Part shown: in pieces, positions 1 to 8,653 of the stretch
Layout: every line of letters begins with the position of its first letter
How positions within the stretch are numbered: the stretch's first letter is position 1
DNA from: Sphingomonas sp. YR710
GTDB taxonomy: Bacteria > Pseudomonadota > Alphaproteobacteria > Sphingomonadales > Sphingomonadaceae
Assembly: GCF_900101455.1 (NCBI RefSeq)
Contig: NZ_FMZJ01000005.1
Span: forward strand, 186,001 to 250,000
Length of the DNA: 64,000 nucleotides
Direction: 5' to 3'
Program-made: the position numbers and the translations under genes
Notes under the pieces: generated by a model
Database searches by the model: none
What the model was told of the DNA's origin: nothing
Seen by the model: the letters and a program-made list of their open reading frames with translations, nothing else

Positions 1-1848
1 GTTCGCCTTGATCACGCCGGTGATGACGTCGACCGAGGGGCGCTGCGTCGCCATGATCAGGTGGATGCCGGCCGCGCGCGCCTTTTGTGCGAGCCGCTGG
101 ATCAGGAATTCGACTTCCTTGCCCGCCGTCATCATCAGGTCGGCCAATTCGTCGACGATCACCACGATCTGCGGCAGCGGCTCGTAATCGAGTTTTTCTT
201 CCTCGTAGATCGGCTTGCCGCTTTCGGCATCGTAACCGGTCTGGACGCGACGGCCGAGCGGTTGTCCCTTGGCCTTGGCGCCGCGCACCTTCTCGTTGAA
301 GCTGGCAAGCCCGCGCACGCCGACCGACGCCATCATCCGGTAGCGGTCCTCCATCTGCTCGACCGCCCATTTGAGCGCGCGTACCGCCTTCTGCGGCTCG
401 GTAACGACATCGGCCAGCAGATGCGGGATGCCTTCGTAGGAACTCAGCTCGAGCATCTTGGGATCGATCATGATCATCCGGCACTGATCCGGATTGAGCC
501 GGTACAGCAGCGACACGATCATGCAGTTGAGGCCCACCGACTTGCCGGATCCGGTGGTGCCGGCAACCAGCAGATGTGGCATTGGCGCGAGATCGGCGAT
601 CACCGGATCGCCGCCGATATTCTTGCCGAGCACGAGCGCCAGCGAGCCGGGGGGCTGATCCTCGAAGGCGTCGCTGCCGATCAGTTCGGACAGGACGACC
701 GATTCGCGGCGTGCATTGGGCAATTCTATGCCGATCACCGTGCGGCCGGGGATCACCGCGATGCGCGCTGACAGGGCCGACATGTTGCGCGCGATATCGT
801 CGGCCAGCGCGGTCACGCGGCTGGCCTTCACGCCCGATGCCGGCTCCAGTTCGTACATGGTGACGACGGGGCCGGGCCGGATCTCGACGATGCGGCCCTT
901 GACGTTGAAATCGTCGAGCACGGTTTCGAGCAGCCTGGCATTGCGTTCGAGCGCGGCCTTGTCGATCACCGGGCCGGTCGAAGGCGGGGGCGGGGCCAGC
1001 AGATCGATCCCGGGAAGCTTGTAGGTGTCACCCAGCGGAAGCGAGCTTTGCCGGTCGCGATTGGGCCGCGGGCCGGTCACCACCGGCTTGCTGCGATCGG
1101 CGATCACCGGCGGGGGGGAAGCGTCGGAATCGGGGGCGACCGGCATGTAGCGGGGTGGCCGTGGCGGCAGCGGCGCCCGGTCCAGAGCGCCATGATGCTC
1201 GCCGCTATCATCCGGCTCGTCATATGGCTGCCGTGCATAGGCGCCGCGCCGTAGCAGCCAGTCGCGCTCGTCGGCCATCAGGCCGAGACCCCAGACCCAC
1301 AACGACAGGCCGGCGATGCCGAACGCCATGGCGGCCGCCAGCCGGGCGCCATTGGCGATGGCAGGATCGGCGATCTGAACGATGCCGAGCTGCACCAGAG
1401 CCGCGCCACTCAAGCCCAGCCCGCCGCCGAAGCCGGCGGGCAGCCCGGCGATCGATCCGCCACGGAACAGGGTCAGGCCGATTCCGATGCCGATCGCCGC
1501 GCCGGTCGCGATCAGCAGCGAGCGGATCCAGCGGCCGATCGGCGCCGCACGCCACAATCTGAGACCCCATAAGAGCCCGAGCGGCAGGATCAGCACCACC
1601 GTCAAGCCGAACAGGCTGAGCGCCAGATCGGCGATCCATGCGCCGACATCGCCGAACACGTTGAGCGCAGGGCCGCCTGCGGCGGTATTCAGTGCGGGGT
1701 CGGTGACATGATAGCTGGCCAGCGCGAACGCATAAGCGATCGTGCCGCCGATCAGCGCCAGCCCGCAGGCCATCGCGCCGGCGCGATGGCCGATCCCGCG
1801 CACCGTGTTGCGCCATCCGCCCTGTTCGACCGCGATGCTACTTGCCAT
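1..1848 (-). CDS. ftsK: DNA translocase FtsK, 3' end missing at window edge
   Basis: This is a septal ATP-driven DNA pump that segregates chromosome termini and activates XerCD at division. The visible 616 codons start at an ATG whose complement is 1846-1848. Hydrophobic segments lie in the first ~180 residues, followed by a linker and the motor. The Walker A GTTGSGKS is at about residues 430-437 (positions 541-567), and a Walker B-type IVVIVDELADLM is encoded near 131-170. The typical MATQRPSVDVITG stretch lies at the window edge. The rest of the motor and the DNA-reading gamma domain lie outside the window. It is divergent from the UbiH-like gene, with 154 bp between the starts. Identification is very secure. 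Confidence 0.97.
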   Translation of the reverse strand, partial: MASSIAVEQGGWRNTVRGIGHRAGAMACGLALIGGTIAYAFALASYHVTDPALNTAAGGPALNVFGDVGAWIADLALSLFGLTVVLILPLGLLWGLRLWRAAPIGRWIRSLLIATGAAIGIGIGLTLFRGGSIAGLPAGFGGGLGLSGAALVQLGIVQIADPAIANGARLAAAMAFGIAGLSLWVWGLGLMADERDWLLRRGAYARQPYDEPDDSGEHHGALDRAPLPPRPPRYMPVAPDSDASPPPVIADRSKPVVTGPRPNRDRQSSLPLGDTYKLPGIDLLAPPPPSTGPVIDKAALERNARLLETVLDDFNVKGRIVEIRPGPVVTMYELEPASGVKASRVTALADDIARNMSALSARIAVIPGRTVIGIELPNARRESVVLSELIGSDAFEDQPPGSLALVLGKNIGGDPVIADLAPMPHLLVAGTTGSGKSVGLNCMIVSLLYRLNPDQCRMIMIDPKMLELSSYEGIPHLLADVVTEPQKAVRALKWAVEQMEDRYRMMASVGVRGLASFNEKVRGAKAKGQPLGRRVQTGYDAESGKPIYEEEKLDYEPLPQIVVIVDELADLMMTAGKEVEFLIQRLAQKARAAGIHLIMATQRPSVDVITGVIKAN

Positions 1849-2002
1849 GCCCTGTCCTTCCGGAACGGGTTCGTCGCTCCGGGCCCTGCCCCCGGTGGCA
1901 TGGGCCCGAAATGTTCCGATTTGGCGCCAGAATCGCAGGCCTTGGCGTGGCGGTCAAGCGATCGCGCTTGGCGGGGCCGGGTCGCGGGCTTAAGGGACGT
2001 GC

Positions 2003-3223
2003 ATGGAACGCAGCGACGTCATCATCCTGGGCGGTGGCCTGGTCGGTCTCACACTTGGCATCGCGCTGGCAAGGCACGATATTTCGGTCACCGTCATCGA
2101 TCCGATCGATCCGTCAAAGACGGTTGCGGCGGGCTTTGACGGGCGTGCGTCGGCGGTGGCCAGTGCGCCGTGGAAGATGCTGCAGGCGATCGGCGTGGCC
2201 AGGCATCTTGAGGGCAAGGGCTGTCCGATCGGCTCGATCAAGGTGCAGGACGGGCTCTCGCCCGAAGCGCTGATGTTCGAACCCGATGCCGATGATGGCG
2301 CGCTGGGCTATATGTTCGAAAACCGGATGCTGCGGTTCGCGTTGCAGGCGACGGCCCGGGACGTGCCAGGCTTGACGCTGCACATGCCGGCGCGGGCGGC
2401 GGCGGTTGAACGCGATCTCGATGGCGTTCGCGTCACGCTGGAATCGGGCGAAACGCTCCACGGATCGTTGCTGGTCGGCGCCGAGGGCCGCCAGTCCCCA
2501 ACCCGCGATGCCGCGAAAATCACCGTCGCACGGTGGAGCTACGATCATGTCGCGATGATCGCCTCGATCGTGCACAGTCGACCGCACGGTAACATCGCTT
2601 ATGAGATCTTCTATCCGACCGGGCCGTTCGCGCTGCTGCCGTTGCCTGATGGCGAAGACGGTTCGCATCGATCGGCTTTGGTGTGGACGGTGGCAGCGGC
2701 CGATGCGCCGGCCATGCTCGGGCTTCCCGAACGCGCCTATCAGGCCGAAGCGGAGAGAAGGATGGGCGGGATGCTCGGCGATATCCGGCTGATTTCGCCG
2801 CGATCGAGTTACCCGCTCGGCTTCCACCATGCCGCGCGGATCACCGATACACGGCTGGCGCTGGTCGGCGATGCCGCGCATGGCATCCATCCGATCGCGG
2901 GGCAGGGAGTCAATCTCGGCTATCGCGATGTCGCGGCGCTCACCGAAGTGCTGGTCGAAGGGATGCGGCTCGGGCTTGAGCCGGGCGACGCGCAGTTGCT
3001 CGCGCGCTACCAGCGCTGGCGCAGTCTCGACACCTTCATGGTCGCGGCTTCGACCGACGGCCTGACCCGCCTGTTCGGCGTCCCCGGCCGCGCGGCGCGC
3101 ACGATCCGCCGGATCGGGCTTGGCGCGGTCCAGCGCATGGGCCCGCTCAAGGGGCGCTTCATGGCGGAGGCGCGCGGCGAGACCGGGAAATTGCCGAAGC
3201 TGCTGCAGGGATTGTCGATCTGA
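2003..3223 (+). CDS. UbiH/UbiF/COQ6-family FAD-dependent hydroxylase
   Basis: The product is a 406-residue flavoprotein monooxygenase of the ubiquinone-ring hydroxylase family. These enzymes use FAD, NAD(P)H or electron-carrier reductants and O2 to hydroxylate the polyprenylated quinone ring at the membrane. The FAD dinucleotide motif GGGLVG is at residues 10-15. The second FAD motif, ALVGDAAHGIHPIAGQG, is at about residues 285-300 and is characteristic of the family, as is the total length. The ATG follows a purine-rich AAGGGACG. It stands alone, divergent from ftsK, and ends at a strong hairpin shared with the opposing operon. Which ring position is hydroxylated (UbiH, UbiI or UbiF role) cannot be decided from sequence. 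Confidence 0.9.
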   Translation: MERSDVIILGGGLVGLTLGIALARHDISVTVIDPIDPSKTVAAGFDGRASAVASAPWKMLQAIGVARHLEGKGCPIGSIKVQDGLSPEALMFEPDADDGALGYMFENRMLRFALQATARDVPGLTLHMPARAAAVERDLDGVRVTLESGETLHGSLLVGAEGRQSPTRDAAKITVARWSYDHVAMIASIVHSRPHGNIAYEIFYPTGPFALLPLPDGEDGSHRSALVWTVAAADAPAMLGLPERAYQAEAERRMGGMLGDIRLISPRSSYPLGFHHAARITDTRLALVGDAAHGIHPIAGQGVNLGYRDVAALTEVLVEGMRLGLEPGDAQLLARYQRWRSLDTFMVAASTDGLTRLFGVPGRAARTIRRIGLGAVQRMGPLKGRFMAEARGETGKLPKLLQGLSI

Positions 3224-3229
3224 TCTGAA

Positions 3230-3264
3230 AATTCCTCCCGAGGTTACAATCTCGGGGAGGAATT
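3230..3264. terminator. Hairpin between convergent genes, probable bidirectional terminator
   Basis: The arms AATTCCTCCCGAG and CTCGGGGAGGAATT are complementary apart from one extra G, with a loop of about 8 nt. A-rich and T-rich flanks on both sides suit termination in either direction. The right arm overlaps the stop codon of the Trm112-like gene. Confidence 0.75.
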
Positions 3265-3433
3265 AGAAAGTGCGCGCCGCCTCGACGACCATCACCGGCA
3301 CGCCATCCCGTATCGGAAAGGCGAGCCTCGCCTGCTCCGACACAAGTTCATCGGTCAGCGCGTCGTGCAGCAACGGCCCCCGCGTAATCGGGCAAATCAG
3401 CAGCGCCATCAACGCCGGATCGATCGCGCTCAT
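3263..3433 (-). CDS. Trm112-family small protein
   Basis: This is a 56-residue protein of the Trm112/YcaR family. It has the family N-terminal pattern LLICPITRGPL (residues 11-21) and a C-terminal IRDGVPVM (residues 41-48). Eukaryotic and archaeal Trm112 proteins activate methyltransferases that act on tRNA, rRNA and release factors. Bacterial versions are short and their partners are less clear. Only one cysteine is left (Cys14), so a full zinc site is absent, as in many bacterial members. Its ATG overlaps the stop of the upstream Lon-domain gene in an ATGA arrangement, so translation is probably coupled. The gene ends inside the hairpin at 3230-3264. Confidence 0.85.
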   Translation of the reverse strand: MSAIDPALMALLICPITRGPLLHDALTDELVSEQARLAFPIRDGVPVMVVEAARTF

Positions 3434-4056
3434 TGCAACGTCGCCGCATCGTCATCGCCGCGTCGGAAAAATCCCAGGAATTGCGCGAGCAGGTCGGCGC
3501 GTTCGGCCAGAGTCAGCGCTTCGAGCAAAGCCTGTTTCGCGGCCGCATCGAATGGTGCCACCTGGGCGATACCGTTGACCAGGGTCTCGTCATCGAGCCG
3601 GCTGACCGCGGTCCAATCGATCGCCATGCCGCGCGATTCGGCAAAGCGCCGGGCTTCGCGTTCGATCTCGGCGCGCACGATGCTGGGAAGCGCATCCTGC
3701 GGCTCGGCATCGCCGAATTCGGCTGTATCACCCTCGACCTGCCGGAACGGCGTGCTGACATCGAGCTCGCGCAGCAGCCGGAACCGGCTGACCCCTTCGA
3801 GTACGAGGTTGAAGCGGCCGTCATCGAGCCGCTCGATCTCGCGAATATGGCCGATGCAACCAACGTCGAACAGTGCCGGTGGCTCGGCCGTGTCGCGCGG
3901 CTGGATCATCGCGATCCGCCGGTCACGCGCGACCGAATCGGAAATCATCGCGCGGTAGCGGGGCTCGAAGATGTGCAACGGCAGATGGCCGCGCGGAAAC
4001 AGCAGCGCCCCCGTCAGCGGGAAGATCGACAGCCTCTGGCGGGTGCGGACCGTCAC
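3430..4056 (-). CDS. Lon N-terminal-domain (LON substrate-binding) protein
   Basis: The 208-residue protein consists of a stand-alone LON substrate-binding domain without the ATPase or protease parts of Lon. The opening IFPLTGALLFPRGHLPLHIFEPRYR (split at residues 11-35) is the family signature: beta strands leading to a conserved HIFEPRY. Its role is not established; the domain binds unfolded or specific peptides in Lon. The start is GTG, 7 nt after the stop of the thioredoxin-like gene, and the stop overlaps the Trm112 ATG. The three genes therefore form a tight operon. The pairing with a YbbN-type cochaperone suggests protein quality control, which is inference from context. Confidence 0.88.
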   Translation of the reverse strand: MTVRTRQRLSIFPLTGALLFPRGHLPLHIFEPRYRAMISDSVARDRRIAMIQPRDTAEPPALFDVGCIGHIREIERLDDGRFNLVLEGVSRFRLLRELDVSTPFRQVEGDTAEFGDAEPQDALPSIVRAEIEREARRFAESRGMAIDWTAVSRLDDETLVNGIAQVAPFDAAAKQALLEALTLAERADLLAQFLGFFRRGDDDAATLQ

Positions 4057-4063
4057 GGCGCGC

Positions 4064-4978
4064 TCAGGTGAACAGGATCGCGGAAAGCTTGCGCCGCTGA
4101 TCGCGCACCCATCCGTCCTCGAGCCCCACCACCTCGAACAATTTCAGCAGCCGCGCGCGGGCGGCCCCCTCGTTCCAGTCGCGATCGCGCGCGATGATTT
4201 CGAGTAAGGTCTCGGCGGCGCCGTCGCGATCATTGGCGGCCATCAATCCGCCTGCCAGTTCGTAGCGTGCGTCGAGATCATCGGGATTGGCGGCGATACG
4301 TGCCTTCAGCCCGGTCAGATCGTCGACCGGCTGCGCCTCGCGGGCCAGCGCGATCGCGGCGCGGGCGCGGGCAATGGCCGGATCCTTCTCCTTTTCGGCG
4401 GGCAGGCCGGCGAGCACCGAATCGGCATGATCGAGATGGCCGGCGCGCACCAATGCTCGCGCATGGCCGGACAGCACATCGCTATTTTCCGGGGCGATCT
4501 CGGCGAGCTGCTCGAACACCGACAAGGCATGCTCGATATCGCCGGCCTCCAGCGATTCCTCGCCCATCGCGATCATCGGGGCAATATCCTCCGCCTGCTG
4601 GCCCTCGGCTCCCTTGATCGGCAACTGCCGCAGGATCTGGTCGAGCATCTGGGTGAGCTGCCCCTCGGTGCGTGCGGGCGTGAGATCGGCGACGAGCTGC
4701 CCCTGGAACATCGCATAGACGGTGGGGATCGACTGGACACGAAACTGGGCGGCGATCATCTTGTTCTTGTCGACGTCGACCTTCTTCAGCACGACGCCCT
4801 TGGACGCATAATTGGTCGCGACCTTGTCGAGCAAAGGCGACAGCGCCTTGCACGGCCCGCACCATTCGGCCCAGAAATCGAGGATGACGAGCGAGGTCAT
4901 CGATGGTTCGACCACATCGCGCCGGAATGCTTCGATCGCTTCCTTATCCGCCGCGCTCATGCCCAACGTCGCCACCAA
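4064..4978 (-). CDS. Thioredoxin-TPR cochaperone, YbbN/CnoX type
   Basis: The 304-residue protein has an N-terminal thioredoxin fold with an intact WCGPCK site (Cys40 and Cys43) and a C-terminal helical TPR-like half (about residues 130-300). This architecture defines YbbN/CnoX, a cytosolic holdase that protects proteins from oxidative damage and hands them to chaperones. E. coli YbbN has lost one cysteine; here both are present, so dithiol oxidoreductase activity is possible. The listed start is TTG, with GTG as the next codon and an ATG at residue 7. AGGGAG lies 5-6 nt before the TTG and favours the TTG/GTG pair. It is the first gene of the operon with the Lon-domain and Trm112-like genes. 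Confidence 0.9.
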   Translation of the reverse strand: MVATLGMSAADKEAIEAFRRDVVEPSMTSLVILDFWAEWCGPCKALSPLLDKVATNYASKGVVLKKVDVDKNKMIAAQFRVQSIPTVYAMFQGQLVADLTPARTEGQLTQMLDQILRQLPIKGAEGQQAEDIAPMIAMGEESLEAGDIEHALSVFEQLAEIAPENSDVLSGHARALVRAGHLDHADSVLAGLPAEKEKDPAIARARAAIALAREAQPVDDLTGLKARIAANPDDLDARYELAGGLMAANDRDGAAETLLEIIARDRDWNEGAARARLLKLFEVVGLEDGWVRDQRRKLSAILFT

Positions 4979-5132
4979 TGATTCTCCCTTAGCTATTGAT
5001 GGCCCTTATGTGGGGCGAATATACCCGCTGCCAAGCCCCGCACGATTATTGTCACTTACCCCTTGCCACCCCCGAACCCTCACGCTAATAGCCGCGCCTC
5101 GACAGCGGGCATGCCCGCCGGTCGGATGCCGA

Positions 5133-5207
5133 GCGGGCGTAGCTCAGGGGTAGAGCACAACCTTGCCAAGGTTGGGGTCGAGGGTTCGAATCCCTTCGCC
5201 CGCTCCA
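5133..5207 (+). tRNA. tRNA-Gly (anticodon GCC)
   Basis: A complete cloverleaf is visible. Acceptor GCGGGCG pairs with CGCCCGC, the D arm contains AGCTCAGGGGTAGAGC, the anticodon GCC sits at 5165-5167 in CTTGCCAAG, and the T arm contains GGTTCGAATCC. The CCA end is encoded. It separates the core block from an accessory block that begins just downstream. Confidence 0.98.
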
Positions 5208-5308
5208 GAATTCATTGAAAAAGTAATGGGTTCTGGGGCGGCCGCTAAGGCGTTGTTCCGCACCGGAGCGAATGATTGTTGATGCGTCGCAGTCTCGCCG
5301 TGCGTCGC

Positions 5309-5746
5309 TCACCCTCTCAGAACGATCTCCCCGGTCCGGGGGTTTGTTAAAGTGACATTTTCAACGGCCTGAATTTGCCAGAAATCGTCTTGTTGCGTGA
5401 GCACGGCAAGGATCAGCGTATCGACCTCGTGCGGGCCGGACGGATGGGCCGCACCGGCAATGAGGCGACTCCAGAAATGTATGATCGCTGCTCGATCACC
5501 GATCGGGACGGTATCGATGAGCTCATTTTTGAGGGTTGAATCCCGATAGATGGTTTCATGGATCGGGCGGTGAAGGGCAATGATCTCGCCGACCCCGCGC
5601 ACATAGTGGCCGAACCGATTCACGAAGGTCGCATCGTCATGGAACAGGGCGCCAAAAGCCTCCATATCATGAGTGTTCCATGCGGATTGGAACGCCTCCG
5701 GCGCATCCTCGGGTCGCTTCATCGATGTCATATGCGATCTCGCCAT
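5309..5746 (-). CDS. NTF2-like protein, SgcJ/EcaC type
   Basis: From the ATG at 5746 the product has 145 residues, typical of the NTF2/SnoaL-like cone fold. These small proteins bind hydrophobic ligands, and some act as isomerases or hydrolases. The pattern of residues around FQSAWNTHDMEAFGALFHDDATFVN (read in two pieces, about 18-42) and the closing VENVTLTNPRTGEI match SgcJ/EcaC/DUF4440-type proteins. Open reading continues upstream to an earlier ATG at 5860, but that extension is arginine-rich and unlike the family. It is transcribed in the same direction as the cupin, tannase and ABM genes, though gaps make one operon uncertain. Substrate is unknown. Confidence 0.75.
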   Translation of the reverse strand: MARSHMTSMKRPEDAPEAFQSAWNTHDMEAFGALFHDDATFVNRFGHYVRGVGEIIALHRPIHETIYRDSTLKNELIDTVPIGDRAAIIHFWSRLIAGAAHPSGPHEVDTLILAVLTQQDDFWQIQAVENVTLTNPRTGEIVLRG

Positions 5747-5916
5747 GTGCGTTCGTCTCTTGCTGCCATAGGGCACCGCCGCAGGCAAACGCCCGGCCAT
5801 GTTGATGGCGGTCGAACGAAAGAGCTGCGAGAAGCTGCCGAGCGCGGCCCTTTCCCGCATCTGAAAGCAGGCGAACAGGGGGGGAACCTTTGCCGGAGGT
5901 CGTTGCGCGATTGCGA

Positions 5917-6432
5917 TCAGACCGTGACGCCGGGCTCGGTTGTCCCGTCAAACTGGACCATAAGCTGGACACACGGCACGTCGCCCAATTGGCCCGATCG
6001 ATGCCCGATTTCGCCGTCGACGATACCCGCCGCCTTGTCAGCGCCCCAGTGAATGTCACCCGGACCCATCTCGACGCGCACGCCGTCCTGGGTCTCGATG
6101 AACCAGCGCCCTGAGAGCGGGACGACCCACTGCAGCGCGGGGCTGGGGTGCCAGTCGCCGATCCAGCCCACGGGCAGGATGTTGAACCAGACGGCTTTTA
6201 CGATTCCCGGAAATCGGTGCATCCAGATCGGCGTGGTGTCGCCGCTGACGCTCTGCTGGATGAAGCCTTCCAGTTGCCGCTGCGCGATGGTGGAAAGCCC
6301 GTCGGGTGCGATCTTCATTTCCCAGAAGGGCATCGTGGGCGGGCCGTTGGCAGCCCGGCCATCATTCCCGATCGGCGTCCCCACCGGCCTTGAGGGCTTC
6401 ACATCACTGTTTTGTCCAGCGTTCCGTTCCAT
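5917..6432 (-). CDS. Cupin-fold protein of unknown substrate
   Basis: The 171-residue protein carries one cupin-like barrel. The core runs through WHPSPALQWVVPLSGRW (about residues 94-110) and DGVRVEMGPGDIHWG, the spacing expected of cupin motifs 1 and 2. Family members are metal-dependent dioxygenases, isomerases or sugar-binding proteins. The ATG at 6432 has GGAAGG 6 nt upstream and is preferred to an upstream start at 6477. It lies 41 bp after the tannase-like gene's start-distal end in the same direction, so the two may share a transcript. The exact function is not recognised. Confidence 0.7.
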   Translation of the reverse strand: MERNAGQNSDVKPSRPVGTPIGNDGRAANGPPTMPFWEMKIAPDGLSTIAQRQLEGFIQQSVSGDTTPIWMHRFPGIVKAVWFNILPVGWIGDWHPSPALQWVVPLSGRWFIETQDGVRVEMGPGDIHWGADKAAGIVDGEIGHRSGQLGDVPCVQLMVQFDGTTEPGVTV

Positions 6433-6473
6433 GTTCGACCTTCCATTTTCTGCAATAGGGCAACCCGTGAAGG

Positions 6474-8108
6474 TCAATTGAGGTAGCGGGGCGCGGGTGG
6501 CTGATCGGTGCCCCGGGCATGCGCCGTGCAGGAGAAATTCGCGCGCTTCGTGGCATCGCCGCCGCGATATTCGGGCAGCGCAGGATAGGCGCAGATCGGG
6601 CGTTCCTGCGCGGGGTTGCTATCGTCGGCGGGCTTGCGGGCGACGACCATGTCTGGCGCAGTTCCGCTTTCAGTCCACGCCACCAGCAGCATCAGCGCGT
6701 CGTTCACCGCAGCCGGCGGCACGTCGGAGGCGAAGGGCTGGCCGATATCGGTGACGCCAGGGCCGCCGATGCAATGGCCCATGCCCGGCACGAGGAAGAG
6801 CCGTGCGAATGCCGCGGCCGTGTCCGGCCCGCCGGCACTCGCCACGACGCGGTCATAATGTTGCACGATTTCGGCGAACGGCACCGCCGGGTCGGCGAGG
6901 CCGGTGTAGAGCAATAGCTTGCCGCCACGCGCCGCAAAGTCGGACAGGTCGGCCGCGTTGGCATTCAGCGTACCAGCGAGTTGGGCATCGACCCGATCGA
7001 GATCATGATCGAAGTCGAATTTTTCGGCCGAAAAGTTCGCGCCCAGGCTCCATCTGAAGGGATAGAATTGCTGGTCTGGCCAGATTGCGGGATCTCCCTG
7101 TAGCAGGGGGCCGAGCGGCTGATCTTCGCTCCCCGGCGTAAGCCCCGCATAGATGCGCTCGGCCGTCCGGGGATTGACGGGCCCCGCGTAGAGCCGGCGA
7201 AGCGTGGCAAGTTGCGCTGTCGTGACGCATCCGTCCGTGGTCGTTCCGGCCTTGCACAGGGGCAGGCTCGCCGGATCAAAACGGCACAAGCGCGGATCGG
7301 TCAGGAACCGGTCGCCAGGCGCCCCGCCATCCTTGCCGACGCAATTCGCGAGCACGGCTTGTGCAACGGTCGACCATTGGCCGACCGACAGCTTCGCAAG
7401 CGGCGAGGCGTTCAGCGCGGCATAGTTCCAGAGAAAATAGCTTGCGACATGGGTGCGATTATTGCCGGGGTCGCCGGCGAGAATGCCGTCATAATCGTTC
7501 GGATAGCGCTGCGCGGCGCTGAGCGCCTGCTGGCCACCCGTCGAACAGCCTTCGAAATAGGAACGGAAGGCGGTGACCTTGTAGAAGGTGCGCACCGTCA
7601 TCTTGGCGATACGCGTCATCTCATGGGTGGCGCGGTGGCCAAAGTCGATCCAGCGCTCGGGGTGCCCGATAATAGCATTGATATCGGGCGCAGTACCCAT
7701 GTCGGTATTGGCGACCGCGAAGCCGCGCTTCAGACCCTCGACCATGCCCATCTCGTACGCGATCCGACCCGCGCCGCCACCATTGCCGGTGCCGAGCAGT
7801 CGCCCATTCCAATTTTGGAGCGGCAGCCAGATTTCAACGCCAATCCGGCTGTCCGGCGTCGGTATCGCTTCGGCGCGCACGCGGCAGAATGCGGGCATAG
7901 TCGCGATGCGTTCGCCGAGGTCGGGCGCTATGGGCGACGGCGCCGCCTTGAATGTACCGGCCGCGACAGCTTCGCTCGAAAGAATGCGCCCATCTGGAAT
8001 TGCTTCATGGGCAAGTGCGGCGCATGCCGCCGGCGCCGATATCTGTGTCGCCGCCGCCGGCATCCCGCTCAGCGCGAGCAAGCCTGCGGCGATGCGGCCA
8101 AGAATCAT
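6474..8108 (-). CDS. Tannase/feruloyl esterase family alpha/beta hydrolase, exported
   Basis: From the ATG at 8108 the protein has 544 residues with a Sec signal peptide (hydrophobic residues 5-20, AAAT cleavage region). It belongs to the tannase/feruloyl esterase family, which releases gallic, ferulic or phthalate-type aromatic acids from esters. The family's CS-D-HC arrangement is intact: Cys188-Ser189 in GCSTGG, Asp406 in YTGLADPAVPF, and His445-Cys446 in GMGHC. The cysteines next to Ser and His normally form a disulphide that holds the triad. Ten extra codons upstream are open but would spoil the signal peptide. Likely located in the periplasm or outside the cell. Substrate (tannin, feruloyl polysaccharide or phthalate monoester) is undetermined. 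Confidence 0.9.
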   Translation of the reverse strand: MILGRIAAGLLALSGMPAAATQISAPAACAALAHEAIPDGRILSSEAVAAGTFKAAPSPIAPDLGERIATMPAFCRVRAEAIPTPDSRIGVEIWLPLQNWNGRLLGTGNGGGAGRIAYEMGMVEGLKRGFAVANTDMGTAPDINAIIGHPERWIDFGHRATHEMTRIAKMTVRTFYKVTAFRSYFEGCSTGGQQALSAAQRYPNDYDGILAGDPGNNRTHVASYFLWNYAALNASPLAKLSVGQWSTVAQAVLANCVGKDGGAPGDRFLTDPRLCRFDPASLPLCKAGTTTDGCVTTAQLATLRRLYAGPVNPRTAERIYAGLTPGSEDQPLGPLLQGDPAIWPDQQFYPFRWSLGANFSAEKFDFDHDLDRVDAQLAGTLNANAADLSDFAARGGKLLLYTGLADPAVPFAEIVQHYDRVVASAGGPDTAAAFARLFLVPGMGHCIGGPGVTDIGQPFASDVPPAAVNDALMLLVAWTESGTAPDMVVARKPADDSNPAQERPICAYPALPEYRGGDATKRANFSCTAHARGTDQPPAPRYLN

Positions 8109-8186
8109 GGTTGCTCTCGTCACCTGGCCTCTCCTCAATCGGTGGGTTCCGCCATTATCGCGGCGCCGCGACCCATCGCATCCGAA

Positions 8187-8540
8187 TCAGCGCGAAAAGC
8201 CCGCAAATGGGGTCAGATATTCGGCGCCGAATGTGTCGAGCTTCGCCCGAATTTCCGGGGTCGTCTCGCCATAGACATAGGTCTTCTGAATTGTACCAAG
8301 TTCCAGGAAGCGTTCGGCGAAAGGCGCGAACGTCTTCTCGACATGTGGAAGCAGGCCCCGGCTATGATAGCGCTCGATGATATGTACGGCAGTCCGATCG
8401 GCATTCACCACATATTCGTAGGTCAATGCATCGGGTTCCTTGCTTGTCGCTTCGACGATCTGCTCGATGAGTGTTTTGAATGTGTCGAACTTCGCCGGGT
8501 CAATCGCGACATGGTAAAGCGTGTAGACTTGGTCCTGCAT
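8187..8540 (-). CDS. ABM-domain protein, putative quinol monooxygenase
   Basis: The 117-residue protein is a ferredoxin-like alpha-beta barrel of the antibiotic-biosynthesis-monooxygenase (ABM/YgiN) type. The pattern of an N-terminal strand, a helix with IVEATSKEPDALTYEY, and the ERYHSRGLLPHV segment fits cofactor-free quinol or anthrone monooxygenases. It lies just upstream (in its own direction) of the tannase gene, 78 bp apart, and is divergent from a LysR gene. That is the usual arrangement of a LysR-controlled target, so the LysR at 8654 is a plausible regulator. Function beyond the fold is inference. Confidence 0.75.
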   Translation of the reverse strand: MQDQVYTLYHVAIDPAKFDTFKTLIEQIVEATSKEPDALTYEYVVNADRTAVHIIERYHSRGLLPHVEKTFAPFAERFLELGTIQKTYVYGETTPEIRAKLDTFGAEYLTPFAGFSR

Positions 8541-8653
8541 GACTCAATCCTTGTCATTGGCGCGTCCGCGCGACTTATCGGCAATCAATTTACTGTAGAA
8601 ATATGCATGATAAAGCCGCTGTTCGGCTACTCTAGGTAGAGCTGAGGGAAACC

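Noticed and set aside
5105..5118. 14-bp palindrome GCGGGCATGCCCGC before tRNA-Gly
   Set aside because: It is short and GC-rich, lacks a second copy or clear role, and is easily expected by chance in this genome.
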